Of a DNA stretch of 6,706 bases, positions 1-6,361 are shown one piece after another. Where the stretch lies: assembly GCA_030038765.1 (NCBI GenBank), contig JASHRA010000103.1, positions 1 to 6,706 of the forward strand, given 5' to 3'. Position 1 is the first letter of the stretch; each line of letters begins with the position of its first letter. The notes beneath the pieces are model-generated. The model had not been told where the DNA came from. It worked only from the letters and a program-made list of their open reading frames with translations, and did not search any database. The translations under genes were made by a program, and so were the position numbers. Origin of the DNA: Candidatus Dormiibacterota bacterium. Its GTDB lineage: Bacteria > Chloroflexota > Dormibacteria > Aeolococcales > Bog-877.

Positions 1-14
1 AACTCCTCGCAGAG

Positions 15-284
15 ATGCAGCCGACCGTCCAAGCCGTCTACGGGCGAGCACTCAGATATGTTCTTGGCATGTGGCTATTGTTTCTCGGCATCGGGGGAGG
101 AGTGGGGTATCTCGCGAGGGGTACGCCATATGTCTGGTTCCCCGTGGGTGTAGCGATGATTGGCGGAGGATGGTGCACGATTCAGGGTGTTCGGACAATG
201 CTTCACAACCGGGCCATCTTGCAGGCCGGCCAGCGGCTAAGGTACGAGAAGTCGAAGCTAGAGCGGCAGACGCGGAGACCGTAG
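15..284 (+). CDS. Small two-segment membrane protein, unrecognised
   Basis: This frame gives an 89-residue protein I do not recognise. Two hydrophobic stretches stand out, at about residues 14-34 (LGMWLLFLGIGGGVGYL core) and 38-58 (VWFPVGVAMIGGGW core). They are followed by an amphipathic, strongly basic tail rich in Arg and Lys to the end. The layout fits a small inner-membrane protein with a short periplasmic or extracytoplasmic turn around Arg35-Thr37 and a cytoplasmic C-terminus. The start is uncertain: the frame is open to the left window edge and only a weak purine run (gcagag) precedes the ATG. Base composition (about 60% GC) is lower than in the genes to the right. A second small two-segment frame follows 95 bases downstream on the same strand. 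Function unknown; being a real gene is likely but not certain. Confidence 0.5.
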   Translation: MQPTVQAVYGRALRYVLGMWLLFLGIGGGVGYLARGTPYVWFPVGVAMIGGGWCTIQGVRTMLHNRAILQAGQRLRYEKSKLERQTRRP

Positions 285-379
285 CCGTAGTCGAGCGTGG
301 AGGCGCGGCGTAGGGCTGTCGAGAGGTACGGTCGCAGCGGCATGAGCTTGGCCCATATCACGGGAACGCCCCACGGCGC

Positions 380-658
380 GTGCGGGCACTCCGCCCTTTG
401 GTCGCTGGAGAGCCAGTGAGGGGCCCCGCGGAGCCCGCCTATGTTCTCGCAATGGCGCTCGCTGCGGTTGGCGTCGAGGCCCTCCTCCTCTTGGTGGGGC
501 GCTTCGTACTTTGGGCTCAGAGCGTGAACATGGACGGATTGAAGGGCCACGAGGGGGCTGAACGAATCAGGCACCGGGACTTCCGGAATTTCGTAATCGC
601 CTCTTCCGCCTTGGTGCTCATCGGGATGACGTGCGTGGGGCTGGCACTTGCGCTCTAG
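380..658 (+). CDS. Small two-segment membrane protein, unrecognised
   Basis: The frame opens after a stop at 311-313 and ends at a TAG at 656-658. From the GTG at 380 it gives 92 residues. An ATG at 452 would give 68 residues starting just before the first hydrophobic segment, and I find that start about as plausible. Neither has a clear Shine-Dalgarno sequence. The protein has a first hydrophobic segment at about residues 22-46 (VLAMALAAVGVEALLLLVG), a charged polar linker at about 47-70 containing the HEGAERIRHRDF stretch, and a second hydrophobic segment at about 71-92 that runs to the C-terminus. It resembles the preceding small protein only in general layout, not in sequence. No family is recognisable. 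Coding status is supported by the two membrane-like segments and G/C-biased third positions, but the frame is short and could be chance in GC-rich DNA. Confidence 0.4.
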   Translation: MRALRPLVAGEPVRGPAEPAYVLAMALAAVGVEALLLLVGRFVLWAQSVNMDGLKGHEGAERIRHRDFRNFVIASSALVLIGMTCVGLALAL

Positions 659-723
659 CCCCAGAGTGCTCGCACCGGGGTGCGACGGGATCCCTAATGG
701 GCGTGGCCGCGCACGGCGTTCAG

Positions 724-745
724 CTGAGGGCCGCCTCAGGGCCCT
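724..745. other. Overlapping mutually exclusive hairpins in non-coding stretch
   Basis: Bases 724-729 (CTGAGG) pair perfectly with 734-739 (CCTCAG) around a four-base loop. Bases 727-732 (AGGGCC) pair perfectly with 740-745 (GGCCCT). The two stems share bases, so only one can form at a time. No T run follows on either strand, so this is not a standard intrinsic terminator. It lies in the 659-896 stretch, where I see no credible gene, downstream of the small membrane-protein frame and beyond the 3' end of the minus-strand tRNA. It might help end transcription of the tRNA, or it may be chance pairing in GC-rich DNA. Confidence 0.25.
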
Positions 746-896
746 ATAACGCCGTTGTTCATGTTCTGGCCAGAGTCGCAGCCGTCGGCCAGGTCATTGC
801 ACGGTGCCCTTCCCAACGTCGCGCCGCTCGTAATCCCGTCCGACATCATCTGCAGCGTCGCTCACCGTGACCAAGCAACTGAATCGGGAGCGGGCG

Positions 897-971
897 TGGC
901 TCCGGAGCACGGATTCGAACCGTGAACCTTGCGGTTAACAGCCGCCTGCTCTACCGTTGAGCTACTCCGGA
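897..971 (-). tRNA. tRNA-Asn (anticodon GUU), CCA encoded
   Basis: Read on the minus strand, the 75 bases fold as a full cloverleaf. The acceptor stem TCCGGAG (971-965) pairs with CTCCGGA (907-901). The D arm is GCTC/GAGC around a seven-base loop. The anticodon loop is CTGTTAA, giving anticodon GTT (Asn). A five-base variable loop AGGTT is followed by a T arm CACGG/CCGTG with loop TTCGAAT. The discriminator base is G, as usual for tRNA-Asn, and the terminal CCA is encoded at 899-897. The anticodon stem has four Watson-Crick pairs; its outermost position (27-43) is a G opposite A. It stands alone here, divergent from the peptidase gene that begins at 1119, and its 3' end faces the lower-GC left segment. 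Confidence 0.95.
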
Positions 972-984
972 AAGCGTTACCTGC

Positions 985-990
985 AGTGTA
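985..990 (-). promoter_or_regulatory. Possible -10 element of the tRNA-Asn promoter
   Basis: On the minus strand the hexamer TACACT (four of six matches to TATAAT) ends 13 bases before the tRNA 5' end at 971. That is a suitable distance for a short leader. I see no convincing -35 box at 16-18 bases further upstream (the sequence there is GC-rich), so the assignment rests on position and the -10 match alone. Confidence 0.25.
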
Positions 991-1021
991 GCCGCATCCC
1001 CAGCCGGTCGCGCCCGCAGGC

Positions 1022-1040
1022 CCTCCCGATGCGGGAGAGG
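1022..1040. other. Inverted repeat between tRNA-Asn and S9 peptidase gene
   Basis: CTCCCG at 1023-1028 pairs with CGGGAG at 1032-1037 around the loop ATG. With A1038 bulged, two more pairs (1022-1039 and 1021-1040) can extend the stem. It sits about 80 bases before the peptidase start and about 50 bases upstream of the tRNA 5' end. It could be an operator or a leader hairpin for the peptidase gene. There is no T run, and the extreme GC content makes chance pairing a fair alternative. Confidence 0.2.
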
Positions 1041-1104
1041 GGCACCCGCCGCTAGCCTGGGAAGCGCTGCCCGCAGCTCGGTCTCGGGCGAGCCACGGTT
1101 GGCA

Positions 1105-1111
1105 GGGGAGG
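1105..1111 (+). promoter_or_regulatory. Ribosome binding site of the S9 peptidase gene
   Basis: GGGGAGG at 1105-1111 lies seven bases before the ATG at 1119. It is a strong Shine-Dalgarno match and decides the start of the peptidase. An upstream start is not needed because the N-terminus already precedes the first propeller-like strands. Confidence 0.7.
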
Positions 1112-1118
1112 TCCACAG

Positions 1119-3122
1119 ATGCCCGAAGAGGAAGTCGTCCCAGGATCCCGGGAGAGCGTCCACCAGTTCTACCGCTCGGTCCTGGAGCCGGGGCGGGGGA
1201 GGGTGGTCGACGCCCGAGAGCACCGCTGCTCCCCGGAGGGAGCGAGAGCCGTGGTCACGGCGGGCGTGGGCCAGGGCCTGGACGGCCGGCCGCAGCAGCG
1301 GGTCTACCTGCTGGACCTCAGTTCGGGAGAGCTGAGTCCCCTGGCGCCGGACCTGCCCGGGGTGCAGCGGCTCGGGTGCTGGAGCCGGGACGGCGCTCGG
1401 GTCGCCTTCCTCGCAGATGGCGGGAGCGGGCTCTTCTCGGTCCAGGTGGTGGCCGCCGACGGATCGGAGGGGCCCCGCCAGCTGCCCCTCACTGGCCACT
1501 CGGCGGAGTCTGTCGAGTGGCTCCCGGACGGCCGCGGCGTATTGGTCGTGGCCGCTGAGGAGGGTGCCTCGGCCGGGGTGCTGAGCGGGTCCGGGCGGGT
1601 GCAGCCGAAGGATCAGCGAAGGGAGCCGTGGGAACCCAGCGTGCATCGCAGCGACGTCGGGCTCGTGGGCTGGCGCCGCGCCTTCATCCTCGATGCCTCG
1701 GGAGCCGGCCCGGTCCGCCAGGCGTCTCCGGACGGGATCAACGTCTGGGAGGTGTGCCGGGCCGGGGAAGAGCTGGCGGCGGTGGTGTCGGCCAAGCCCT
1801 TCGAGGGCGATTGGGTCGGGTCCTGGGTGGGCCGGGGCGGCCCGGACCGAGAGGCATGGCGCGCCCTCTACCGACCCCAGAACCAGCTCGGCTGCCTCGT
1901 CGCCAGCGCCGACGGGTCGCGGCTGGCGGTCATCGAGGGCATCGCCAGCGACCGTGGCCTGGTGGCCGGGGAGGTGGTGCTGCTGGAGGAGGGGAGCGAG
2001 CCGCGCCGCCTGGACACGTCCGGGGTCGACGCCACCTGGATCGAGTTCCGGGGGCGGGACCGCCTGGCCGTGGCCGGGCTCCGGGGCAGCCGCACCGTCA
2101 TCCTGGAGCTGGATCTCGCGGGCGGCGCGCTCGTCTCCCGGTTCGAGCTGCCGGGCACGACCTCGGACCACTTCAACCCTCGGGCGGCGGTCCACCCAGG
2201 GGGCGGCCTGCTGCTGACCGCCGCCGCCTGGCGCACCCCGCCGGCGATCTGCCTCCTGGAGGGAGGGCGGCTGCGGGAGATCCGGTCCCTGGCCGACCCG
2301 GGCGGGGACTGGCTGCGCCAGCGCCTCGGGGAGATCCGCGAGGTCTCCTGGGTGGCGCCTGACGGGAACGAGATCTCGGGCCTCTTCGCCGTCCCCGCCG
2401 CGGGAGAGGCGCCGTACCCCACGGTGCTGAACGTCCACGGCGGCCCCGCAGCCTGCTGGAGGCCGGTCTGGCCGGTCCCGGAGGAGCTCAGCGCCGCCCT
2501 GCTGGTGGCCTGCGGCATGGCCCTCTTCCTGCCCAACCCGCGCGGCAGCTCGGGCAGGGGGCAGGAGTTCCTGGCGCTCGAGCTGGGTGACTACGGCGGC
2601 GGCGAGACCGAGGACCTGCTCTCGGGCCTGGACCACCTGGTGGCGGCCGGGCTGGCGGACCCGGAGCGCCTGGCCGTGTACGGAGTCAGCCACGGCGGCT
2701 ACATGAGCTGCTGGATCACGACCCGAACCGACCGCTTCCGCGCCGCGGTCGCCGGCTCGCCGGTGACCGACTGGTACAGCCAGCACTTCGGCAGCAACAT
2801 CCCGGACTTCGACGTCATGTTCCTGCGGGCGGACCCGCTCCGGGCCGGCGGCGCCCACTACGAGCGCAGCCCGGTGTTCTTCGCCCACCGCTCCAAGACC
2901 CCGACCCTGCTCAGCGCCGGGCTCCAGGACCGGTGCACCCCGCCCGGACAGGCGGAGGAGTTCCACCAGGCCCTCGCCGCGGCCGGGGTCGAGACCGAGC
3001 TGGTGATCTACCCCGAGGAGGGCCACGGGATCCGGCAGATCCCGGCGATGATCGACTTCGGGACCAGGATGTCTGGCCTCTTCGGCCGCGAGCTGCTGGG
3101 CCAGCGCCCGTCGGAGAGGTGA
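1119..3122 (+). CDS. S9-family serine peptidase (acylaminoacyl/oligopeptidase type)
   Basis: The 667-residue product has the two-domain plan and length of prolyl-oligopeptidase-family enzymes. Residues about 30-400 form the propeller-like part, with recurring short strands after D/P-x-G turns (SRDGARVAFL near 89, LPDGRGVLVV near 135, SADGSRLAVI near 263). Residues about 405-667 are the alpha/beta-hydrolase domain. There the oxyanion-side motif HGGP is at 440-443, NPRGSSGRG at 473-481, the nucleophile elbow GVSHGG with Ser524 at 522-527, the acid Asp604 in GLQDRCTPP, and the base His636 in EEGHG. All catalytic residues are present. Such enzymes cleave short peptides or remove acylated N-terminal residues. 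I see no signal peptide, so it probably acts in the cytoplasm on imported or turnover peptides. It is transcribed alone, convergent with the CocE-type hydrolase operon. Exact substrate cannot be read from sequence; an esterase role is possible. Confidence 0.92.
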   Translation: MPEEEVVPGSRESVHQFYRSVLEPGRGRVVDAREHRCSPEGARAVVTAGVGQGLDGRPQQRVYLLDLSSGELSPLAPDLPGVQRLGCWSRDGARVAFLADGGSGLFSVQVVAADGSEGPRQLPLTGHSAESVEWLPDGRGVLVVAAEEGASAGVLSGSGRVQPKDQRREPWEPSVHRSDVGLVGWRRAFILDASGAGPVRQASPDGINVWEVCRAGEELAAVVSAKPFEGDWVGSWVGRGGPDREAWRALYRPQNQLGCLVASADGSRLAVIEGIASDRGLVAGEVVLLEEGSEPRRLDTSGVDATWIEFRGRDRLAVAGLRGSRTVILELDLAGGALVSRFELPGTTSDHFNPRAAVHPGGGLLLTAAAWRTPPAICLLEGGRLREIRSLADPGGDWLRQRLGEIREVSWVAPDGNEISGLFAVPAAGEAPYPTVLNVHGGPAACWRPVWPVPEELSAALLVACGMALFLPNPRGSSGRGQEFLALELGDYGGGETEDLLSGLDHLVAAGLADPERLAVYGVSHGGYMSCWITTRTDRFRAAVAGSPVTDWYSQHFGSNIPDFDVMFLRADPLRAGGAHYERSPVFFAHRSKTPTLLSAGLQDRCTPPGQAEEFHQALAAAGVETELVIYPEEGHGIRQIPAMIDFGTRMSGLFGRELLGQRPSER

Positions 3123-3169
3123 GCGTGGGCCGCCGGCTGGTGCTGCGGAGAGGTCGCTAGCCGCTAACT

Positions 3170-3192
3170 CTCCGGGATGGCCGGTCCCGGGG
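3170..3192. terminator. Possible bidirectional hairpin in convergent gap
   Basis: CCGGGA at 3172-3177 pairs with TCCCGG at 3185-3190 around a seven-base loop. The stem can extend by a T-G wobble and a C-G pair to 3170/3192. It lies 48 bases after the peptidase stop codon, within the 157-base gap between two convergent genes, which is where a terminator is expected. No U tract follows on either strand, so classical intrinsic termination is not supported. The rest of the gap (3123-3279) shows nothing else I can name. Confidence 0.3.
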
Positions 3193-3279
3193 CAGACGGG
3201 TCAGGGACGGCGTCGTCGGCCCTCTCGCCGGGAGACGCCCATGCGCGGCGTTCAACCGCGTCTTCCCCAGCGCGACCAG

Positions 3280-5016
3280 CTACGAGTCGCGGCTCTCTGG
3301 TTCGCTGCTCGCCCGCGACCCGGCCCGTCGGGAGCTGGCCAGCGGAAGCCAGAGGCGGGAGCCACCCTGGGCGCCGTGGTACACGGAGTTGAGGGCGATG
3401 CGCGGGTCGGTCTGGTCCACGGCGCGCCCCATCCGGTTGCAGCTGCGCGCGAACCAGGGAAAGTCGCTGCTGGTGATGGCCAGCACGGCCCGGTGGCCGG
3501 GGAGGAAGACGTGGCTGACCGGGCTCATCTCGATGTCGAAGCGAGTTACCTGGCCGGGCACGAGGGGAGAGGGGACGGACAGCGAGTCCCGGCAGCTGGC
3601 CCGGAGGCAGCCCGCGGCGACGCGCATCAGCCTCCCGTCCGGCCACTGGTCCTCCAGCTTTACGTGCCAGGCCGTGTCCTCCCCGTCGCTGGAGCCGTAG
3701 AGCTCGAGCCGGGGCCAGCCGCTGACGGCGAGCGGGGAGCGGAGTGGCGCGGTCCGGTAGAGGAGCACGTCCGCCCTCTGCTCCAGGTAGCTCTCGTCCA
3801 GCTTCGGCTCGTAGAACTCCTCGTAGCTGAGGCCGCCCGGGACGCGGACCGGGTCCCGGGGGTCGTAGGAGTAGCTCCGAGGGGGATCCGCTCCCGCCGG
3901 GGGCGCGGCGCTCAACCTGCCCTCCGACCCGCTGAGCGAAAGGTGGAACGGGGCGGGATCGCGCGACATGGGCCAGCTGGGCGGTGTCAGCCACCGGTTG
4001 GTTCCCGTCTCGAAGAGCCGCACCCGCGGTTCCGAGGACCAGCCGTTCTCCCTTCCCTTGAGCCAGTGGTCGAAGAAGCGCAGGAGGACGTGGTCCATGT
4101 CCAGCGCCGCCTCGTCGCCGTAGGCGATCCCGCCGTAGCTGGACTGGGGGTACCTGGTGCCGACGTGGGGCCAGGGCCCGACGATGAGCCACTGATCCGC
4201 GGCCCTGGGCGAGGCGGCCATCATCGACTGGTAGTGGTGGAACGCTCCCAGGAGGTCCTCGCGGTCGTGCCACCCCGCTACGTGGAGGCAGGGCAGATCG
4301 AGGCCGCAGTAGTCCTTGTCCAAGCGCAGGGCGCGCCAGAAGTCGTCCAGGGTGTCGTGGTCGCGAATGTCGTCCCAGGTACCGGGCGCTGCATCCAGCG
4401 ACTCCATGATGCTCGACACCGGAAGCTGCAGGAGGAGCCGCTCCCAGTCCGGGGCGGACCGGTTCGCCTGGATCCGTCGACGTGTGCCCCAGACCCAGTA
4501 GGCGAAGTAGAGCTGGAAGGTGCCGAAGGTGTAGGGGATCTCCTCCATCCAACGCCCGGCGGCCGCGAATGATGCCATGCAGACCAGGTGTGGAGGGTGC
4601 TCCCGGGCCGTGGCCCACTGGTTCCAGCCGCCGTAGCTGAGCCCGGTGGTGCCCACCTTGCCGTCGCACCACGGCTGCCGCGCCACCCACTCCACCACGT
4701 CGTGGCCATCGCGTCCGTCGTTGACGTGGGCCCGCCACTGCCCCTCGGACTTGCCGCGCCCGCGCGTGTCGTAGGCCACGTAGGCATAGCCGTGAGCCTG
4801 GAAGAAGCGGCCCTCGTCGGCGTTCCCGATCCGGTGTTTGTCGTAGGGGGTGCCCAGCACGATGGCGGGTGCTGCCCTTCCGGACCGGGGAAGGTACACG
4901 TCGGCGGCCAGCATCAGGCCGTCCCGCATCGGGACCTCCAGCTCCAGCGGGCCCGCGGCCAGGGAGTGCGCCAGCCGCGAGTCGCGGATCTGCCGGGGTG
5001 TGCCCTGGCGCGTCAT
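3280..5016 (-). CDS. CocE/NonD-family (peptidase S15-type) alpha/beta hydrolase
   Basis: The 578-residue protein matches the length and order of cocaine-esterase/X-Pro dipeptidyl-peptidase family hydrolases. An N-terminal catalytic fold starts with VPMRDGLMLAADVYLP (residues 28-43). The PYDK motif puts the expected oxyanion tyrosine at Tyr58. DTRGRGKSEG is at 83-92, the nucleophile elbow GLSYGG has Ser127, GWHD has the acid Asp251, and GPWPH has the base His284. A helical cap lies at about 150-240. From about 350 the C-terminal jelly-roll domain follows, with the conserved VFLPGHR at 503-509 and SSDFPWFAR at 516-524. The triad is complete. The family hydrolyses acyl esters or amides, including some N-acyl, peptide and beta-lactam-like substrates; the actual substrate here is unknown. 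No signal peptide is seen. The gene starts 22 bases after the aminotransferase stop, with only a weak GAGCGG before the ATG, so translational coupling is likely. The last ~18 residues are a polar Arg/Ser-rich tail. Confidence 0.92.
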   Translation of the reverse strand: MTRQGTPRQIRDSRLAHSLAAGPLELEVPMRDGLMLAADVYLPRSGRAAPAIVLGTPYDKHRIGNADEGRFFQAHGYAYVAYDTRGRGKSEGQWRAHVNDGRDGHDVVEWVARQPWCDGKVGTTGLSYGGWNQWATAREHPPHLVCMASFAAAGRWMEEIPYTFGTFQLYFAYWVWGTRRRIQANRSAPDWERLLLQLPVSSIMESLDAAPGTWDDIRDHDTLDDFWRALRLDKDYCGLDLPCLHVAGWHDREDLLGAFHHYQSMMAASPRAADQWLIVGPWPHVGTRYPQSSYGGIAYGDEAALDMDHVLLRFFDHWLKGRENGWSSEPRVRLFETGTNRWLTPPSWPMSRDPAPFHLSLSGSEGRLSAAPPAGADPPRSYSYDPRDPVRVPGGLSYEEFYEPKLDESYLEQRADVLLYRTAPLRSPLAVSGWPRLELYGSSDGEDTAWHVKLEDQWPDGRLMRVAAGCLRASCRDSLSVPSPLVPGQVTRFDIEMSPVSHVFLPGHRAVLAITSSDFPWFARSCNRMGRAVDQTDPRIALNSVYHGAQGGSRLWLPLASSRRAGSRASSEPESRDS

Positions 5017-5038
5017 CGTTGGCCGCTCAGGAGCGCGC

Positions 5039-6313
5039 TCACGAGCCGCTGGCCAGGGGGGCGAGCCTCGAAAAGGCAGTCTCCAGGGAACGCTCGATGG
5101 CGACCATGTCGCCGTCGCTGAGCGCCGTCGAGAGAATGAGGCGTCCGCCGGGCACCACTGCCAGCCCCTCCAGCAGGGCGGCGATATGGAGCAGGGCGGC
5201 GGCGGCGGGGCGCTCCGCGGCCTGGACGGCGTCGCGAGGAGCCTCCGGGCGGAAGTGGATGGCCATGGTCGACCCGGATCGGGTCACGGAGACCGTGTGG
5301 CCAGCCCGCTCGGCCAGGCCGGGGATGGAGGCCGCCAGCTCTGCGGAGCGCTGGTTGAGGCGCCCGATCGCGCCTCGAGAGAGGTGCTCGAGGCAGGCGC
5401 AGCCGGCAGCGCACGTGAGCACGTTGCCATTAAACGTTCCCGAATGCTTGAGCCCGTCGGGATGGCCGAAGGCCGCCACCTCGACCAACTCCCGCCTCCC
5501 GCCCAGGAGTCCGACCGGGATACCTCCGGCCACCGCCTTGCCCATCATGACCAGGTCGGGACGCAGCCCGGTCAGCCCGTGGTAGGCGCGGAAGTCGTTG
5601 CGCATCGACTGGACCTCGTCGAGCACGAAGAGGGCGCCACGCCGGCGGGCCCACGCCTCGACCGCCTGGAGGAACCCGGGGTCCGCCGGGATGGCCCCGG
5701 CGTGCCCCAGGAAAGGCTCCACGAAGACGGCGGCGATGCTGTCGTCGATCACCTGCTCCACCGCGGACGGCTCGTTGTAGGGGAGCCGGACGGTGTCCGC
5801 GGCATCCGGGGCGAAGTCCTCGCCCATGCCGTGGTAGGCGCCGACACAGGTGACCAGCCGGCGGCGGCCGGTGACGCGGCGGGCGATCCGCGCCGCCAGG
5901 ATGGCCGCCTCCGAGCCGGAGTTGAGGATGCGAACCCGCTCGAAGGCGGGGAAACGCTCCACCAGCGCCGCCGCGAAGTCGTTGAGAGGCCGGTTGGGCG
6001 CGGCCTGGGCCGTGCCCAGCTCCGCCATGGCGTCGCTCAGGGCGGCCAGGACGGGGGGGAAGCGGTGACCGTGGATCAGCGAGCCCATGTTGTTGACGAG
6101 ATCGACGTAGGTGGCGCCGTCGACGTCGACCACGCGGGCGCCCTGGGCCTCGCGCACGGCCACCGGGTAGGGCTCGTAGAAGGTCACGACCCGGGTCTCG
6201 CCGGCGGCCAGGGTCCTGCGCATGGAGCGGTGGAGCGCCGCTGAGCCCGGGGTGTGCGACCGGTACTCCCGTAGCAGGGACTCGACTGCGGCCGGGACCC
6301 GCCTCCCGGTCAT
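5039..6313 (-). CDS. Class III PLP aminotransferase, HemL-like, probably a beta-amino-acid type
   Basis: The 424-residue product is a fold-type I class III aminotransferase. Visible landmarks are the phosphate-binding NSGSEA (131-136), GAYHG (158-162) with the cofactor-stacking Tyr160, LDEVQ (231-235) with the pyridine-binding Asp232, MMGKAVAGG with the Schiff-base Lys259, and HSGTFNGN (290-297) from the neighbouring subunit of the dimer. Automated labels would probably say glutamate-1-semialdehyde 2,1-aminomutase. However, the region matching the HemL C-terminal FEAGF glutamate motif reads VPGGRLILS (387-395), with no glutamate. The N-terminal ETRVVTFYEPYP (39-50) and the HSGTFNGNVLT stretch resemble, from memory, Variovorax beta-phenylalanine aminotransferase, including an arginine at position 41. 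Amino-donor transfer from a beta- or unusual amino acid is therefore inferred, not shown. It is the middle gene of the minus-strand operon, 48 bases after the SIS gene. Confidence 0.88.
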   Translation of the reverse strand: MTGRRVPAAVESLLREYRSHTPGSAALHRSMRRTLAAGETRVVTFYEPYPVAVREAQGARVVDVDGATYVDLVNNMGSLIHGHRFPPVLAALSDAMAELGTAQAAPNRPLNDFAAALVERFPAFERVRILNSGSEAAILAARIARRVTGRRRLVTCVGAYHGMGEDFAPDAADTVRLPYNEPSAVEQVIDDSIAAVFVEPFLGHAGAIPADPGFLQAVEAWARRRGALFVLDEVQSMRNDFRAYHGLTGLRPDLVMMGKAVAGGIPVGLLGGRRELVEVAAFGHPDGLKHSGTFNGNVLTCAAGCACLEHLSRGAIGRLNQRSAELAASIPGLAERAGHTVSVTRSGSTMAIHFRPEAPRDAVQAAERPAAAALLHIAALLEGLAVVPGGRLILSTALSDGDMVAIERSLETAFSRLAPLASGS

Positions 6314-6320
6314 GTCGTCA

Positions 6321-6325
6321 CCCCC
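6321..6325 (-). promoter_or_regulatory. Ribosome binding site of the aminotransferase gene
   Basis: On the minus strand GGGGG (6325-6321) followed by TG precedes the ATG at 6313 by seven bases. This is an imperfect but well-placed Shine-Dalgarno sequence and supports the chosen start, which lies in a 48-base gap after the upstream stop codon at 6362-6364. Confidence 0.45.
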
Positions 6326-6361
6326 GCCCTGGCGTCCTGGGGCAGCGCTGGTCCGATCAAG

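Noticed and set aside
203..574. A 123-residue minus-strand frame across the small membrane-protein genes
   Set aside because: No recognisable motif and no ribosome binding site. The plus-strand frames with clear membrane-type segments explain the region better.
631..870. A 79-residue plus-strand frame in the gap before tRNA-Asn
   Set aside because: It overlaps the end of the preceding small gene and has no hydrophobic segment, domain or ribosome binding site. The composition looks non-coding.
951..3026. A 691-residue open frame on the minus strand across the S9 peptidase gene
   Set aside because: It is opposite a gene with complete S9 motifs and a good ribosome binding site. The translation is low-complexity (Arg, Gly, Ala, Pro, Gln-rich) with no recognisable domain, as expected for antisense of GC-rich coding DNA. 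It also runs into the tRNA.
3241..4572. A 443-residue plus-strand frame opposite the CocE-type hydrolase
   Set aside because: Low-complexity composition, no motif and no ribosome binding site; explained by GC-biased third positions of the gene on the other strand.
3164..4738. A 524-residue minus-strand frame overlapping the CocE-type hydrolase
   Set aside because: It is a frame-shifted shadow of the hydrolase, Arg/Pro/Gly-rich and without motifs, whereas the in-frame product has the full catalytic triad and both family domains.
4850..6244. A 464-residue plus-strand frame opposite the aminotransferase
   Set aside because: It is an antisense shadow rich in Gly, His, Asp and Arg. The minus-strand aminotransferase carries all expected cofactor-binding residues.
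5039..6313. Calling the aminotransferase hemL
   Set aside because: The C-terminal glutamate motif of HemL is absent and the neighbours are catabolic rather than haem-biosynthetic, so the gene symbol is withheld.
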